From contig NC_092579.1 in assembly GCF_037975245.1 (NCBI RefSeq), forward strand, positions 23,419,166-23,483,165: a DNA stretch of 64,000 nucleotides, written 5' to 3'. A model generated the notes under the pieces. It was not told where the DNA came from and did no database searches. It worked only from the letters and a program-made list of their open reading frames with translations. The stretch comes from Apostichopus japonicus. Its lineage: Eukaryota; Echinodermata; Holothuroidea; Aspidochirotida; Stichopodidae. Shown here one piece after another: positions 48,920 to 63,924 of this stretch (position 1 is its first letter; every line of letters starts with the position of its first letter). Both the position numbers and the translations under genes were made by a program.

Positions 48920-49866
48920 CCTAGGTTCTCAACCTTTTTCTATCCAGGGACCCCTTGAGATAAACTGGAATGTTTTGAGGACCCCCGGACAGTGACCACC
49001 GGCGTGGGGGAGGGGTTTAAGGGGAGGGCGTGCCCCCTCCCTTTTTGATTTTTTTTTCAATATTTGAGGTTAAGATGCGAAATGGTGCATTATTTTGTGA
49101 CTTTTGCAGGAAAATTAAGGTTCAAGAATTTATGTGTAGAAATGCAATTTTCTGTGCCTGGGATGCAGTTTTCCTAGAACTGCAAGTATTGCTAGGTATA
49201 GGCCTACTTGGAAATTCTTACTTTCAAATTATATATTTCCCAATTAAATTTTAATTTGGAAGCGATGAGTTGTTAGATACAAACTGGTTGATTCTGAGGT
49301 CAGGAGAATTATGGGTTTTCTTTGTCAGAGGTAGCTGCAAATGGCACCGTTTTTGTTGTTGTCAAATCCAAGTTAGTTATGAACCTATCCTCCAAAGCCT
49401 TATAACTACCGCGCTTCGCTGTGTCAACAGTGAGCAACGCATCATAGTTATTGCTCTGCATATTAGGATGTATATTGTGCAGTAAGTTGTACACAACACT
49501 CGGGTGGCATGTTATCCATACCTCACCGAATGTATACCAATGAGAAACTATATTACTTGTTTTCATCGGGGAACGCACGATTCAACATTTATCGACTACT
49601 GACGATACGGTCTGATCATCAGGGTCCGACGTATTGACGGCTAGCCTAGCCTAGATTTCTAGAGGCATACATATACTTCTTCCTTCGACTATATCTCTCA
49701 TTCCATTTTTCAAGAACCTCTTCGGCTTTCGCGGACCCTTATTTTTTTCACAGACCCTTATTTTTTCACGGACCCCCTGCGGACCCCTTTGCCCTCACGG
49801 ACCCCCAAATAAATTTCACGGACCCCCTAGGGGTCCGCGGACCCCAGGTTGAGTAACCTGGGGGAC
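48920..49866. mobile_element. hAT-like non-autonomous DNA transposon
   Basis: The left end reads CCTAGGTTCTCAACCTTTTT...CAGGGACCCC and the right end, inverted, CCCCCAGGTTACTCAACCTGGGG. The shared AGGTT-CTCAACC core and 'GGGACCCC' subterminal motif are typical of hAT-family MITEs in animals. TATAGAG flanks both sides (48913-48919 and 49867-49873), and one base further out differs, giving a nearly perfect 8-bp target-site duplication as expected for hAT. The right end has five or six 'cggaccccc' repeats within about 130 bp. The ~950-bp body has only short open frames (up to 89 codons) and no transposase motif. Confidence 0.8.
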
Positions 49867-50282
49867 TATAGAGTACAGCTTGTTTTGAATCTGCAAAATA
49901 ATGAATCCTTGTATAGTTACGATGGATGTAGTTAACATTGTTTGCTTGCGTAAACACGTGTTAATGTGACGTCATGATTATATACGGTTACAGTCTCGAT
50001 GTGATGGAACTGATATTTCATCGTGAATACAACTTGTCTTGGTTTTGGTTTCCGTGCCCAGGTTCTATCTTGCGTGACCGTTCTTTCAAAAGTAAAAGTT
50101 GTTTATATCACTTTCAATGTAAAGCCAAACCCTGCATCTACACTAATTTCAGCGGTTTACAATTTATTTTTGTTACTAAAGTGAAAGGATGATGAACTCG
50201 GCCATAGGGAGTAGAATGAATACATTGAAATACAGTACGACCATATTGATTTATATATGGAAAATCCAGAACAGTCCGAAAA

Positions 50283-50340
50283 AAACTTCCAGCCTCTACC
50301 GGGATTCGAACACGGGCCTCACCGCTTTATATGCAGAGAC
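50283..50340 (-). repeat. Truncated tRNA-derived SINE fragment
   Basis: On the minus strand the sequence reads like the 3' half of a tRNA: an anticodon-arm-like stem CTGC-ATATAAA-GCGG (7-nt loop, T at position 2) and then a T-arm with the B-box-like loop GTGTTCGAATCCCGG. The matching 5' half (D-arm, A box, acceptor strand) is missing. A T-rich tail follows (gaagtttttttcgg). This fits a 5'-truncated SINE rather than a tRNA gene. Confidence 0.6.
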
Positions 50341-50607
50341 CCTAAGATAGGAGAAAATAATGGACACCCGGACTAAATTTCCTTGAAAATTTGATCCGAA
50401 CAAAATTCATGATGTTTTGCAATTAGGGCCGGATGTTTATAACATGAAATATTTGGCATATGGAAATCATGTGTTCGAAACAATAAGAATGTTTGGAGTG
50501 TGTCTCGTATAGATTGTATGAGTACAACCCGTTGTGAACTTGAATGGTTGAATATATACCATGAACAAACACATCAGTGTGAATGTATGTCCATTTTCTT
50601 TGGTTCG

Positions 50608-50645
50608 GTTTATTATGAGATGCCCTTCAGGCATACATAATAAAC
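50608..50645. repeat. 38-nt hairpin
   Basis: GTTTATTATGAGATGCC pairs with GGCATACATAATAAAC, with one or two bulged bases and a 5-nt loop. Confidence 0.75.
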
Positions 50646-50964
50646 AAAACGGAAATTAATATTTCCTTTCGTGTCGGATATCCATGCTTATAGCAGTTAT
50701 TAAGACCAATACTGATCATTGATAAGCGCATGTTGACATGTTAAAAATTTCAGTTCGCTGTACATTTTTGATTATGTAAATATTTTGAAACGGAAATTAA
50801 AAACATGCTATAGACATGTAAAACTGTTTTATAACCCCCCCCCCCCGTCTCCCCAGCACCTTACTGCTACAGCAACCGTATGGGCATGAGCTAATTGTCA
50901 GCACTTGTCAGTATATATAGTAGCTCACAGTTGGCTTGCAGTAAGAGTATCACGGTGCGGGTCG

Positions 50965-51217
50965 ATAAACAGCTGGGTTCCTCTTTCATAGTCTGATAAA
51001 CAGATCATAAGGGTTATGTCAGTTAAATAAGATGCAACGCAAAATCTCACTGCAAGGGAAATACAAGAATAAAGCTTTTATGGCCTCAAATGAAGCATGT
51101 TTACAGAGTAGGCCTATTACAAATTTGTCAAGGAACAACTTGTAGTTGCATGCCATTCATCTTGGCTCTGTTGTTACAGTAATATGAAGTTAAAAGAACA
51201 TGTTTGGCTGAGATATA
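50965..51217 (+). repeat. Dispersed repeat family, copy 3 (5' part)
   Basis: About 250 bp aligned with 56476-56725 at over 90% by eye. It begins ataaacagctg.gttcctctttcat and ends tgtttggctgagatat. The downstream core (gaggagccga) present in the other copies is absent here, so this copy is truncated or the repeat is composite. Confidence 0.85.
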
Positions 51218-53281
51218 GTTAATATACTAACTACTATAATAATAATATAATAAATATTAATAGTTTGGAACTATTAATCACATTAGATCTTTGGTAGTTT
51301 TCATTGAAATAAATCTATAATACCATGATTATTTGATTATATGTATATGAATTCTTGTTTAAAATGTACTTATCTTTTGTGTTGGAAATACACAGTTTCA
51401 TTGTCGTTGTCGTTGTCATTTCTATACAAGCAAGGTTGTGATAATAACTACTTTTTTGGTGTGTCTGTGTGTTTGTGTGTGTGTGTGTGTAAGTTCATGG
51501 GGTTTAAAGAGGAGGGGATAGGTGTGCACCCCACCTCTGTATATCCACGCCTGGTAATATTGAATATGGTTAATATATAGCCTGTACCCCATGATATTTC
51601 CTCAAAACTGAACGAAACGTCATGAATAGAAAATAGTCTTCACTGACAAGTTTCCGGCGGTACTAAATTGACTGTGACGTGGGAACGCCGGACATAATGT
51701 CCCAATGGACACTAAACACAGGATTACATTATTACTGTAATACCGTCACGATATTCGATTTAACTATTGCATGTATTTGACCATTTTGACAGTGCAGGAA
51801 TATTATGTCTTCATATAATCACTTCCGCCACAAACATAAATCAGCCACATCCGTCAACAAATTTTCGACAGCCAGTCACTGTTCCTGTTACATAGTACCA
51901 TACTTCTTAATAAGCAATATCAATAGGCCTACGCAGAGTACCGTAAATGCAAGCATTTTATCTGCCGTAAACCTGTACCACGGCTTGTTTCAAAAAATTT
52001 AAACTTACAGCTATTATTCGTTGCACCAACCAACTATATAACCAAATTCGACAGCTTTAAATCTGACAAACCACAAAAGCCTTCTTCGTGTCATAGTTTT
52101 ATTCCTGTTAGCATTAAATTCGAATTTATGTCAACCACTAAATATAAGTAATGGTGCTCGTTTATAGGTCACACGCAATATGACTTTCTCCGTGACTTGT
52201 TATACGTTTGTTAAGGTTAGGCAGGTATAAGTCGTGAACCCGCCGCTGCCCACTACCCACTGCCAGTCGGTAAAACGCTTACATGTTTCAGGCTTCCCGG
52301 TTGAAGCAGACACGACTTTAAGCTAGCAAACTCTCGATCCGTCGTATTCTTAAAGTTAAAGCACACGCACACTTTTCGACTATCCTCGATTTTCTATTTA
52401 TCGACAGTCGAGTTGAGTCGGGTTGTGGTCTGCAGTCGGGCAGTGGCCGGCCGGCTTAAGATGCTGCTCGTGGTCTCGACACGAGACCAATGAAATATTC
52501 CGAGAGCAGTGAGATGCGAAACCAAGATCAAAGCCGAATTTTTGAGACCAAGACTACCAAAAAGGGGTCTAGTAATATGCCGCCTGACCGAGACCTACAT
52601 TACTGGTGGTTTCATCTTATCAAATATTTCAAGTTGTCCTGTGTCGTCATGGTGTATAGGCTCAGCTGTGCGTGTTGTTGTTATTCAGAATTGAAAAGGT
52701 ATACAATAACAAGTATCACAAATTGATCTAGAAAATTAGGCCATTCTTTTGCATGGGGTACGCTTAAATAGTCGCCTTTGTTGTACAAATTGAACACCAA
52801 AATAGCTAGCTATGAAAAGCAAGTTGGAAGTCTATCTTCTTTCTCTAACGTTATACGGTATATAACAGAATGTCCTTGTATTTAGCTTATACTTTTGATA
52901 CAGTAAAACTGTATAATCAACTTGACAGTAGGACATACTGAACGCTGGTCTCATACGTGTAAGAGCAGGAAGACTATTTGAGATGGGAAATTCGTGGATT
53001 GCTTCTGCTTGAAAACTTCAACATATTTTAGATACATTGCAAATGTGCCCGTTATGATGGGATCTATCTATCTTTATCTTGTTAGTTGCATATAATTTTG
53101 TCGGAATAAATAGTCGTAATTTCTTATAGAACTGAATAGGATGCCAGTCCAAATTTAATAGCATAGGTTGTTGAATAGTATCGAAGCAAGTACTTCAAAC
53201 TTAGATCAATGGGCTTTTTCATTGATATGCTATAAGAACTATCGAGAATGGCGTCAGTCAGGAGGAGTCGTAAATATTGGC

Positions 53282-53307
53282 GATATATATATATATATAT
53301 ATATATT
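53282..53307. repeat. (TA)n microsatellite
   Basis: Thirteen TA units. Confidence 0.9.
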
Positions 53308-55210
53308 CACATATAAACGCATGTATAATTAAAAATGGTATGCGAGTTCCCGAACTACATATCTTATCGTCTTAAGCTTACATTATGCCAGGTTAGCACG
53401 CTACGCCAACTGTACCTGCTTATTGAAATATAGAAATGATCATAATTGACAAATGAAAATGTTCGTGTTATGTTAACACTTTTCGAGGCCGATTCACACT
53501 GCCATTTTGAGTACATGTTGCGTTAATGACTTTTTTTTTCTTTGAATATTTCTGGGAGTTAAATGTTCAGCCTCAAGAGAATCGGGATTTCCTTCTCTAT
53601 ACATATAGACATTCCTCAGATTTTATCCCTGTGCATATTTTAATTGTTATGGGTAATGTTAAATGAGCCCTGTAACGTTCGAAGGTTAGTTTAGTGATTG
53701 GTCAAAATGAACTCAATACATGGAATACACATGACTGTAAAGCCACGTATACAGCTGTTCGCCAACACGTGCGCGTCTCAAGTTTACACGGCGCTACATT
53801 TCATACACACACTATAGTTGATAATTTATTACTGCGACAGACGGGGAGGTTCTGGGTCTGTTGACCTTGAATTACATAAAGTAAAGCACCCCTCTTCCAA
53901 ACTCCCCACCCCACCCACACCCCACTCCACCCACACCCCTTACAGGAATGTGAGACCCCCGTCGTTTTGAAAACAAGTGACTTATACCAATGCGCCCTTT
54001 AAGTCATATATTTCATATTTCATAGAAACGATAAAAGGTATATATCTTTCTGGGAAAAAGTAATGCCACCGGAAGGTTATGATTGCTTTGCCATATCACT
54101 GTAATTCAACCTGCCTATAGATAATTGTGAAAAAAAACTAGGCTATTTCGTGGTATATACAGCGTTATAGGCCTATAGATAGGCTAAGTGATGGAACCTG
54201 GTTATGAAATACCTAGTCACAGTTATTTTTTCCCTCTCGGTTATACACCGTACGATGTGACGTTAATTAACATAACAAAAGTAACTTGATTTATTCTGAA
54301 GTGCATTTGCTTATAACGGGACAGATTGTGTTGCAAAAACAGAAAGCCGAGTCGTTTTTGGTTAACTTATTTGAAATAATTTCAATACATCTTTAACTCG
54401 ACGGAATGCATAAATATTTTCCCTGCAAGGCGACCTTGGAAATGAGAAGTAAATATAGAGCTTTGCTTTTGCATAAAAAAATCGTTTATTCATTTACTTA
54501 TTAATTTCATCAGTCATGGAATAAAATGGAAGGACAACTATATATACAAAAGGTTTTTTTTTAAATTTGCCTCAGATAATAGTTTGAATAATGTTCTCTG
54601 CAAAATTCTAATTACTTGATATTTTATCCCTATATATTTTATTATGTTATAATATTACTATATTACTGCATTGAATAATTTATCCGATATCGCATAAAAA
54701 GTAATAACAATATAATGATAACTGTAACGAAGTATACAGTAATTTTGTACACAGGAATTTGCATATCAGAGGCAACAGTTCTGAGCCTTGAAAACTGCTG
54801 CACAAAATGTGAAACTAAAATTATTCCCAATTGTTATCAATCGTTTTTAAAATTAATTGTCATTAGTCAATATGACATATTGTTGTTTCGATTAAGGTAT
54901 TTGGCAAAGCGGAGAACATATAAGAAAAAACGACTGTTTGAGATATTCAATTATTCATTATTTTACAACTTCGTGAAAAAAACATTTTATTTAAAAAAAA
55001 AACAACAACGACCGTATTGTTTAATCGTTAGTATATCCTTTTGTTTAAAAGAGAGTTTATCAAAACAATTTTTTTGCCGGATGAAATACAATCCTGCATA
55101 ATGATATGATTGCTTACGTTAATGCGCGCGATACTGCGTTAACGCTCAGTCGTGGTACTATAATGTTTCCCTGTGTGACGGTTTTAAAGCGTATAGCCGC
55201 AATGGCATGC

Positions 55211-55240
55211 ATAATATATATAACTATATGTAACTATATA

Positions 55241-55276
<36 letters not shown>
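55211..55276. repeat. TAACTATA / (TA)n microsatellite
   Basis: Three TAACTATA-type units followed by about 14 TA dinucleotides. Confidence 0.9.
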
Positions 55277-55279
<3 letters not shown>

Positions 55280-55807
55280 TTGTCTTGATAAGCGTGTATT
55301 ATAAGTTGTCAAAGAAGATAACACCACAAAGTATACGGTAAAGTTCACGCGTGGGCTTCTGTTTCTAAAACCATAATTCTATATCACTGCAGGAACCCCC
55401 GACCCACTTTCACCTTCCCTGCTTCTGAAAATTTGGTGTGTTTAACGCAGAGCGGGAGGTACCGGAAGAACAGAGATTTGTTTGCGGCCATTCACCAAAT
55501 CATCTGATAATTATGTGGACATTTTCAATGATACACGGCGACCACTTATACCAGGAATAGGGTCAGTTTCACCCCAGCCATAAATATGCATATGTGCATG
55601 AACGTGGCTTTGCAGACCACTTGCTGGGTTCATTAGGGGATTTAGGTCTCACGTCAGCATTGTGTGGCTTTAGTAATTGCGTAATATGAAACCCGGTAAA
55701 GGAGGTCGAGTCCAATCTTCAACAATTTCAAATGAAAGGACGGAAACCGTGTTAACAATAAACTCGAGTACATCAACTATACTGCTATCGACATCTCACA
55801 AATCTCA

Positions 55808-55892
55808 TTATATATATATTTATATAGTTAGATATAGAGTTATATATATAATTATATAGATATAGATATATATATATATATAGTTATATTTA
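55808..55892. repeat. Imperfect TATA/TAGATA microsatellite
   Basis: TA repeats with TAGATA and TTAGATATAG words; short and imperfect. Confidence 0.8.
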
Positions 55893-56475
55893 GTTTTGAT
55901 TCTTATGTTAACATATCAATGGAAGGCGCCAACCTTTGCGGGCCATGTCCATGAAGGGAAAGGGAAGTACGCCACAAAGCTTGCAAAAGTACGAGAAAGG
56001 CAATAAATTCAGACCAATTCACTTTAGTTGTTATCACTGTAAAATGTCAACGGGAAACGTTAACATTATAGTCATTGTAACCTTTCCAATGTTTTGACTG
56101 TTATTTTTAGTTGGAACTTCTTTTTTCCATTTGACTTATAATGGCTTAGTGTAACGAATTACCATGTATTATTAGCTTTCCTACTTCCTGCATTGCAAAG
56201 TATACACTGGTTTGAATGACCAAAGTTCACGTTCAATAAAATGAAGTGTTCGTCGGCTCAAGGCACTTTCTTTCGTGGAAAAGATAAATGTTATATTAAC
56301 ATTCCAGAAAAATGGGGCGATTGTACCAGAAAATTTGTCGATTGAACTGAACATACTTGAGGGACAAAAAAATAGGGCTGTGTGTATGCATAGTATAAAT
56401 AAAACACTATGTTGCCTATGGTTATAGATTTGGTCACAATTTGGATCGGGTGGGAAATTCCTGAGAAATTACCCT

Positions 56476-57182
<707 letters not shown>

Positions 57183-58665
57183 ATCTAAACAAAGTATTGT
57201 TTCAGTTGACTATCACTATCCCTTTCTTGGAAAACGAATCCGGGTTGCTATAAACCTAGTTTTAATCTGTTTCCAATATAGATAATAAAATCGTTACTTG
57301 TCAGTATGACCTTGAATTTTGAAAGATTGGGGAGGAATTCGGGATTTTTCTTTTAGAGTCCTTTTGCTATCATTTTCTAAGAAATGTGAAGTCGTTAATT
57401 TTATCTTTGAAGATTAATATCTAATACTTTATCAATGACGAAACTATCTACGTGCATGTGAATAATTGTTCTTGATATTGAAAATGTTGAAATGAAAATG
57501 ATATTAACGATTGTCCTCAAACAGAAACCCACCCATGAATTGTGCTACTTTATAGGTTTCATAGAGTACAAATTATATATATATAATATCTACATGTGAT
57601 AACTATACAATATAGGTCTATCTGTTATATTAAGCTATATGATTATTCGTTAGTCGAGAAGAAAAAACCAACAAACAATCCTACACGCGGCAGGCACTAT
57701 ACGGACGCTGTCATGCACGCCTGCATAATGTTTGCAGCTCGTAATCTATACTACATAACTATCTCGGCGTCGGTTTAGGCTTCATGGCTGTCGCTGTAGA
57801 CGTGCTACTATGCGTTTAAAGGCCTTTACGTTTGTAAAACGTGATTCACACTTGATATAAGATCCTCATGATCATACGGTTATAGACCTGACATGGGGTC
57901 ACTGGAGTTACTGGTGGCATACTCCTATTAGAGTCTATATCATTCCGCCGGCAAGTTCTCCTTCAGGAAAAATTGCAAAACATGCAATAGGGGTATATCT
58001 TTTTTGATTTGTTATCAATCAGGATCTGGCTTTTGTGTCTTGCATGTTGAAGAGCATGAACGGAAGTACATGTGGTGCAAAAATTGGGTAAAATTGAGGC
58101 AATTTTAGACCCCTTTAGGCCTCCCCTGTGGGGCAGCATACAAAGCTCAAATTCTGTCTAATATCATCCTGTGATATCAGAATCAGCTTCTAATAAATGC
58201 TGCTTAGAACCAACACGCGGTACTCAACAGTGGGAGGTAGTATCAAACACCATCTTGTTATTTGTGTACTACTGAGTGAAGAAGTTTGTGTACAAAAGAC
58301 GAAAACTTCAGGCTCTGATAGCAAAACATCTACATGGTCATGATACGTTTATAGCTAACGAGAACTTCTATCTACACTTAGAGTCCACATTACTTTTGTG
58401 ATTTAGTGTTAAAGTCAATGGGGCTTTTAATGGGCGTATGCTACCTACTGGACTACAAGAATATCTTCAAAGCATCGATGTCGTCATCATGGACTAATAA
58501 CGACAATGTCCAATGATAACAATTAAGGCGCTCCGTGGACGGGTGATATAGGCCACTCATGTATATGAATGTAGAGTATTACAAATAACACGGCCTCTTC
58601 TTATACAGAGAACGAGAACACAAACCGAGAAGTTTGATAGACCGTTAATTTCGGACAGTTCGATA

Positions 58666-58667
<2 letters not shown>

Positions 58668-58760
<93 letters not shown>

Positions 58761-58834
58761 CATATATATATATATATACATATATATGAACATATATATA
58801 TATACACATATATATACATATGTATATATATATA

Positions 58835-58872
<38 letters not shown>

Positions 58873-59011
58873 GTATATATATATATATACATATGTATGT
58901 ATATATATATATATATACAGTTTATATATATATATATATACAGTATATATATATATATATACATATGTATATATATATATATACATATGTATGTATATAT
59001 ATATATATATA

Positions 59012-59047
<36 letters not shown>

Positions 59048-59100
59048 CCTATATATATAGCCTATATATATACAGTATATATATATACGGTATATATATA
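58668..59100. repeat. TA-rich higher-order array
   Basis: A pure (TA)n section (58668-58757) is followed by a mosaic with ACATATGTATATA, TATACAGTTTATA and GAACATATA words. A block of about 100 bp holding 'acatatgta...acatatgtatgta...acagttta' is repeated twice (about 58865-58925 and 58970-59020). Many overlapping open frames here are artefacts. Confidence 0.9.
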
Positions 59101-62100
59101 AATCAAGAGTCGCATTTTTGTTCTATCATAACTGAACTGTCAATATTATGAAAGGTAACGAATACTATATCTATACGGTAAGATGTATTAGGTAAATTAA
59201 ATGTACCATATGATATTCCCTATAATCTGTGAATAAATTGTACCATCATTTTTGTTGAACTTTCAACAGAAATGTAAATGTTTTTATTATATGCAGTGAA
59301 GCGAGGATTGATCGACTCGATGTCAATAAAAATGAGAACAACGAAAAAAGCTGTAAAAACGAAAGCATCCTTTAATTACTCCCTCATTAACGACCATGTG
59401 GTGAAACAATTTAACATTGTCTTAGTTTCATTAATTGCAGTCTGCTGATGATGACTCATACATGTAACGTTTGCACACACACACAAAATATTGAAAATTG
59501 AAATTGGCAACCAAAACACAATTAAAACAAAAAACCAATGGGATGAATGGGGTTTTCAAATGCTGAATCTAAATCATATCGAAGCTCTTAACATGATTTA
59601 ATGATGGGTTTCAGTGACATGTACACTGTGAAACATTCTAACTTTTAAACATATATATAAATATAAATATAAATATGAATGAAAAGAAAGTCAAGTAGCA
59701 TGTATAAAAGAATTCAATAGGTCTAAGTTTGACATCACAGATTATTAACAAAATGACATCTTCCATACAGAGGACGTACTGCGGAATAATTCCATTGATT
59801 TTTGGATCAAGCCCACTGAAATTTTGTTGTTTTTCATTTTCCAATGATCACGTGATAAGAAAAAGTATCTCCCTTGAAATGTTGTTTTTGTTTGCTTGCT
59901 TGGTGGGATCGTTTTCAACTGTTATGTGATGTCATGAACAAGAATGCCAAACCCCCAAATTTGACGAGGGCACGAGATACCTGATTTCCGGTGTCATCTA
60001 TTATCGATCAATATCAACTGCCGCCGTATTGTTAAGGTGCTGCCGTTCCCTCTATTTTTTGTTTTGTTTTTTAATTTATATATGTAATGTATATGAGCAG
60101 GTGTGATCATATACTGTAGAAAACAATAACATGCATGCATGTTTTGGGTACATTGAGCCCTTACTGTGAACATTCAGAAGCGTAAAGAAAATGTTATGTT
60201 AACATTGCTTTCCTTCCCAACTGATTTCCCCTTCACCTCCGTAAACTTTCAAGAGAAACATCCCTTCTCTTCCGTGAAGAATTTTTCGAAACATTTCTAT
60301 CACAGTTAAGAATATGAGGTGTAGGGTTACGTCTCCTCGTGGACCAAAAAAAAAATCAGTTTACAACGCAAAAACTGTGCTCTATGCAAGTATAAGTTCA
60401 TGGTGCACATCTTGATGTGACAGTACAAAGTATTACATATGTAAAAGGTTGTTGTACTTCAAGACCATATCGTGACGTACAGCAACTGTAGCCTCGGTGA
60501 CCTTAACAGAATTTCCAATCATATTTTGCCATGGGGGTAATTTGGTATATAATTTTTTATCATCATGTGATGTCTAGCCAGATACGTGGATTAGTTACAT
60601 TTATAAATCGATTTTGAGAAGTGATGTTAAAAGGTCTCCTGTACATCATATGGAGTTACAGATCTGGTATGAATCTAGGGAATGCTAATCTCGAAAGGAG
60701 CAGTTTCACGAAAAAAAAATCCAGTTTTAATGTAATGGAAGTATAGAATATGCAGCAGTTTTCATTCCCTTTACAAGAAAGAGGAGAAAATTGTTTGATA
60801 TGACGCAATTTGCAGTTACTGTACAAACCTGTCCATTATTAAGCCCGATTTCATGGAGGGTATTTCTCAGTGCGTGCACTAGGGAACTTATACATACATT
60901 ATACTGGCCCAACCAAAGAATACAATATTCAAACATAACTGAAGGATGCCCTATAATATCAACGAAACATTTAGAAATGGTCACAACAATGTTGTTATCA
61001 ATAAACATGCAGCAAGTACAATTTTAATCCAAGCCGGAAATTAAATGAAATATTGTTTAAGTCATACCATTTCGTTTCCGGTGCTGTTTTTTTTGTTGTA
61101 AACTTAGAAAAACGGAAGCTAAGACAAAGGCTACACAGTTTATGTTTTACATTGTTACATCTTTTAGGCTTTTTGCAGTTGACTGTGTGTGAAACGACAG
61201 AAACTGTGTGAGTTGCAAGGTCAAATACGGTCCCAAAGAAATGAAAGAGAAAACTGGCGATAATGTTATATCAATGTAAAAATCATACTGGTTACGCTAA
61301 CATGGCCATTTTAAGTTCATCAGCACCTCATATTATCTTTATCAGCCTTTGGAAGGGCAAAAGTCAGGTAGAATAGGACTGTATAACTTCAATATATTTA
61401 TACGTTTCATAAGAACCAAATCAATTTTTTTTTTCCTGAAAAAACCCGTCTTTGTCATGCAGTTTTCACCTACAATGTGATGACTATTTTTTACTTCAAA
61501 CTTGTACGGTAAAGGTAATGGCGTTATAAGTTGCCCACCCAGTCCCGTAATGTACCCCCTCAATGTTCATACAGAAATTGTCTGTCGGTCATGCTAAATT
61601 TGAACCTAATCCGATGATGTATCTCTATGTATAGAACAAATCGATTGGGGTTTTTGGTAAATTTTCTTAAGGGTTTTCCGACGACAAATTAAGTAACATA
61701 TAACCTATGATGTGGATTATCAGGCTACAGGATTGGTCACACAGACATATGTGCTATCGATTGTAAATTTGAACATGATACATACAAATCTCCACAAATG
61801 TTAAAGTCCACCGATGGTAATACAGCCGGATTCGAGCAGAAATGAGAGGAAAATTTGCATAAACATGTTACAGGAAGCAGGTTGACTGGTCGCCATTCCG
61901 TGTGACGTCACCGCTTTTGGTAATTAAGTGTAACAATATATACCAGAGTATGTCTGAATGTGTGTTGAATGAAAGAACCTTCAACTTAATCACTATTACC
62001 ACGTCTACGGCAAACACCACAAGCTTCAATTGAATAAGTTGGCATGTTACACTGTACACTCTTATTGTAGAACCTACTATACGTTAGGATAGGAAATATA

Positions 62101-62654
62101 AAGGCCTATGCTTTCCATTCGAATGGGTCCATCGTTATTTCATTAAGTTGCACTATAATGTGACTTATACCTAGGCTATAGGCTTCGGAGGGAAAACTGT
62201 TGGGTCAATCAGGTAAAAATGCGGCTTTTGTTTCCTATCCTATAACGTATAGGGTAGGGTATAGGTTTATAGATTTACCTTGGTTCCCATCTAAAAATAT
62301 TACACGGTATAACAGACCAACGTGTTTGACGCATGAGACTATACCATAACGCCTATACCAACTAGCCTATCACTATCACGTCCACGTTGCCACTATAACC
62401 ACCGCTACCACTGGAACAATAAACTATACAACTCTCATACTGACAACACATTTATAATCGTTTTCAAGTAGCTCTTTAGTTCGGCCGGCATGTTTTCTGA
62501 CCAAGTATTACTCAGTACAAAATAACAATTAATCACGGCTCTATGGGACACTTGCCTTGATTTTCTTACCAACTGAAGGTTTAATCAGTGAATAGAAAAG
62601 AATTTGATTTGAATCCTCAACATTCTTGTCGACCGGACACTTTTCGTAGGTGTA

Positions 62655-62679
62655 TATAATATATATATATATATATATC
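62655..62679. repeat. Short (TA)n microsatellite
   Basis: About 12 TA units. Confidence 0.85.
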
Positions 62680-63916
62680 AAGCACAGTTCAATAAATACT
62701 TATGAATGAATCATGGATGAATGTTTCAAATTTTGAACTTTTACTTCAGATCTTAGTATAAAACAGCATCAAAAACATAATAGTAGTTAATATCACTGAA
62801 CCTGTTACGACTAATATCGATTATTGATTAAGCAAACCAACCACTGTTGGTAACGCCTTTTAAATCTATTAAATAGTAAATAAATTATTAATTAAAACAA
62901 AACAACTAAAATCATGAATGTGTATGCATGTTTGTATGTATATATGCGTGTATGCGTGTTTGTGTGTACGTATATTTGCACAAGTCTATCCATATAGTTT
63001 CATGACGTCATCGCCTTCCTCTTGCAAGCACCGAAAGTTATAGAGGGAAGACTAATATGATGTACGTAGTAATAATATTACATTAAGCATGGAGCATTTT
63101 CTACGAAAATAAACATGAGGGTATAACATAAATGTATAACCATGTTTAAAGGAAACATTTCATGTATAAAAGAAAGTAACAGAAATGCGGAAATTAAGTG
63201 CAATACTGGTCACGCGGTCGTGCATACAAGAACTAAGATTAAAGCAAGTTTTTCCTCTTCACAACTTTTAAGAATGTTGTAAAAAAGGACGGATTTAGAA
63301 GGTTAGAACTGCAGCAAAAGAATACAATAAAGGTCTATATATAGTGTATAGTGTTTCGGAGAGTGCCAATACCATTTGTGTGTAAAGCAAGAACCTTATG
63401 ACTTATATGGAGGAATCTACGTATGTATCATAAAAATCGATTTCAATTAAAGCAGTGCGAGTGCTTTTTCTTTCGCTGTCACGATGGGGGAGGGGGGGGG
63501 GGTAGGGGTTATTTTATTGGTTTTTTCTCCGAACGGTTTGCAATTAATCCTATGTATGCACTCGGTCAAACACATATCCTGAAGTTATGTTCTTAACAAA
63601 GATATCAATGTTGATGGTTTCTCTCTTTCTGTGCGTGTGTGTGGCCGTGTATGTGAAATTTAATGGATTCCATTATCCCAGGATGTAAAGCTATATTTAA
63701 CAATTAGGAAAAATAAGCAACAATATTAACAATTTAGGTGAACCAGTACAGAACGATATATGCTAATATGAGATCAAAGTCCAAAATGCATGCATGATGC
63801 CTTCAATAGAAGTCACGGTATACATTCAAACAACCATGCCTTCTGCTGTATATAGGCCTTAACGAGTCACGCTATACGTAGGCTATATTTTGAGTGTGTG
63901 TTCCATAATAGCAGTG

Positions 63917-63924
63917 TATATAAA
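63917..63924 (+). promoter_or_regulatory. Possible TATA box at the window edge
   Basis: TATATAAA, followed 25-35 bp later by a pyrimidine-rich CTCTCCGTTACGTCTCTCTCG stretch that could hold an initiator. If real, a plus-strand transcript would start near 63950 and run out of the window. In this AT-rich DNA such matches are frequent. Confidence 0.2.

Noticed and set aside
49030-49254. 74-codon frame MPPPFLIFFSIFEVKMRNG
   Set aside because: Lies inside the hAT-like element; no transposase motif, so probably non-coding filler.
50283-50340. Functional tRNA gene
   Set aside because: The D-arm, A box and 5' acceptor strand are missing, so it is treated as a SINE fragment.
54715-55101. 128-codon open frame starting MITVTKYTVILY
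   Set aside because: AT-driven composition (Lys, Phe, Leu, Tyr, Ile), includes poly-Lys from an A run, no motif or splice signal supports it.
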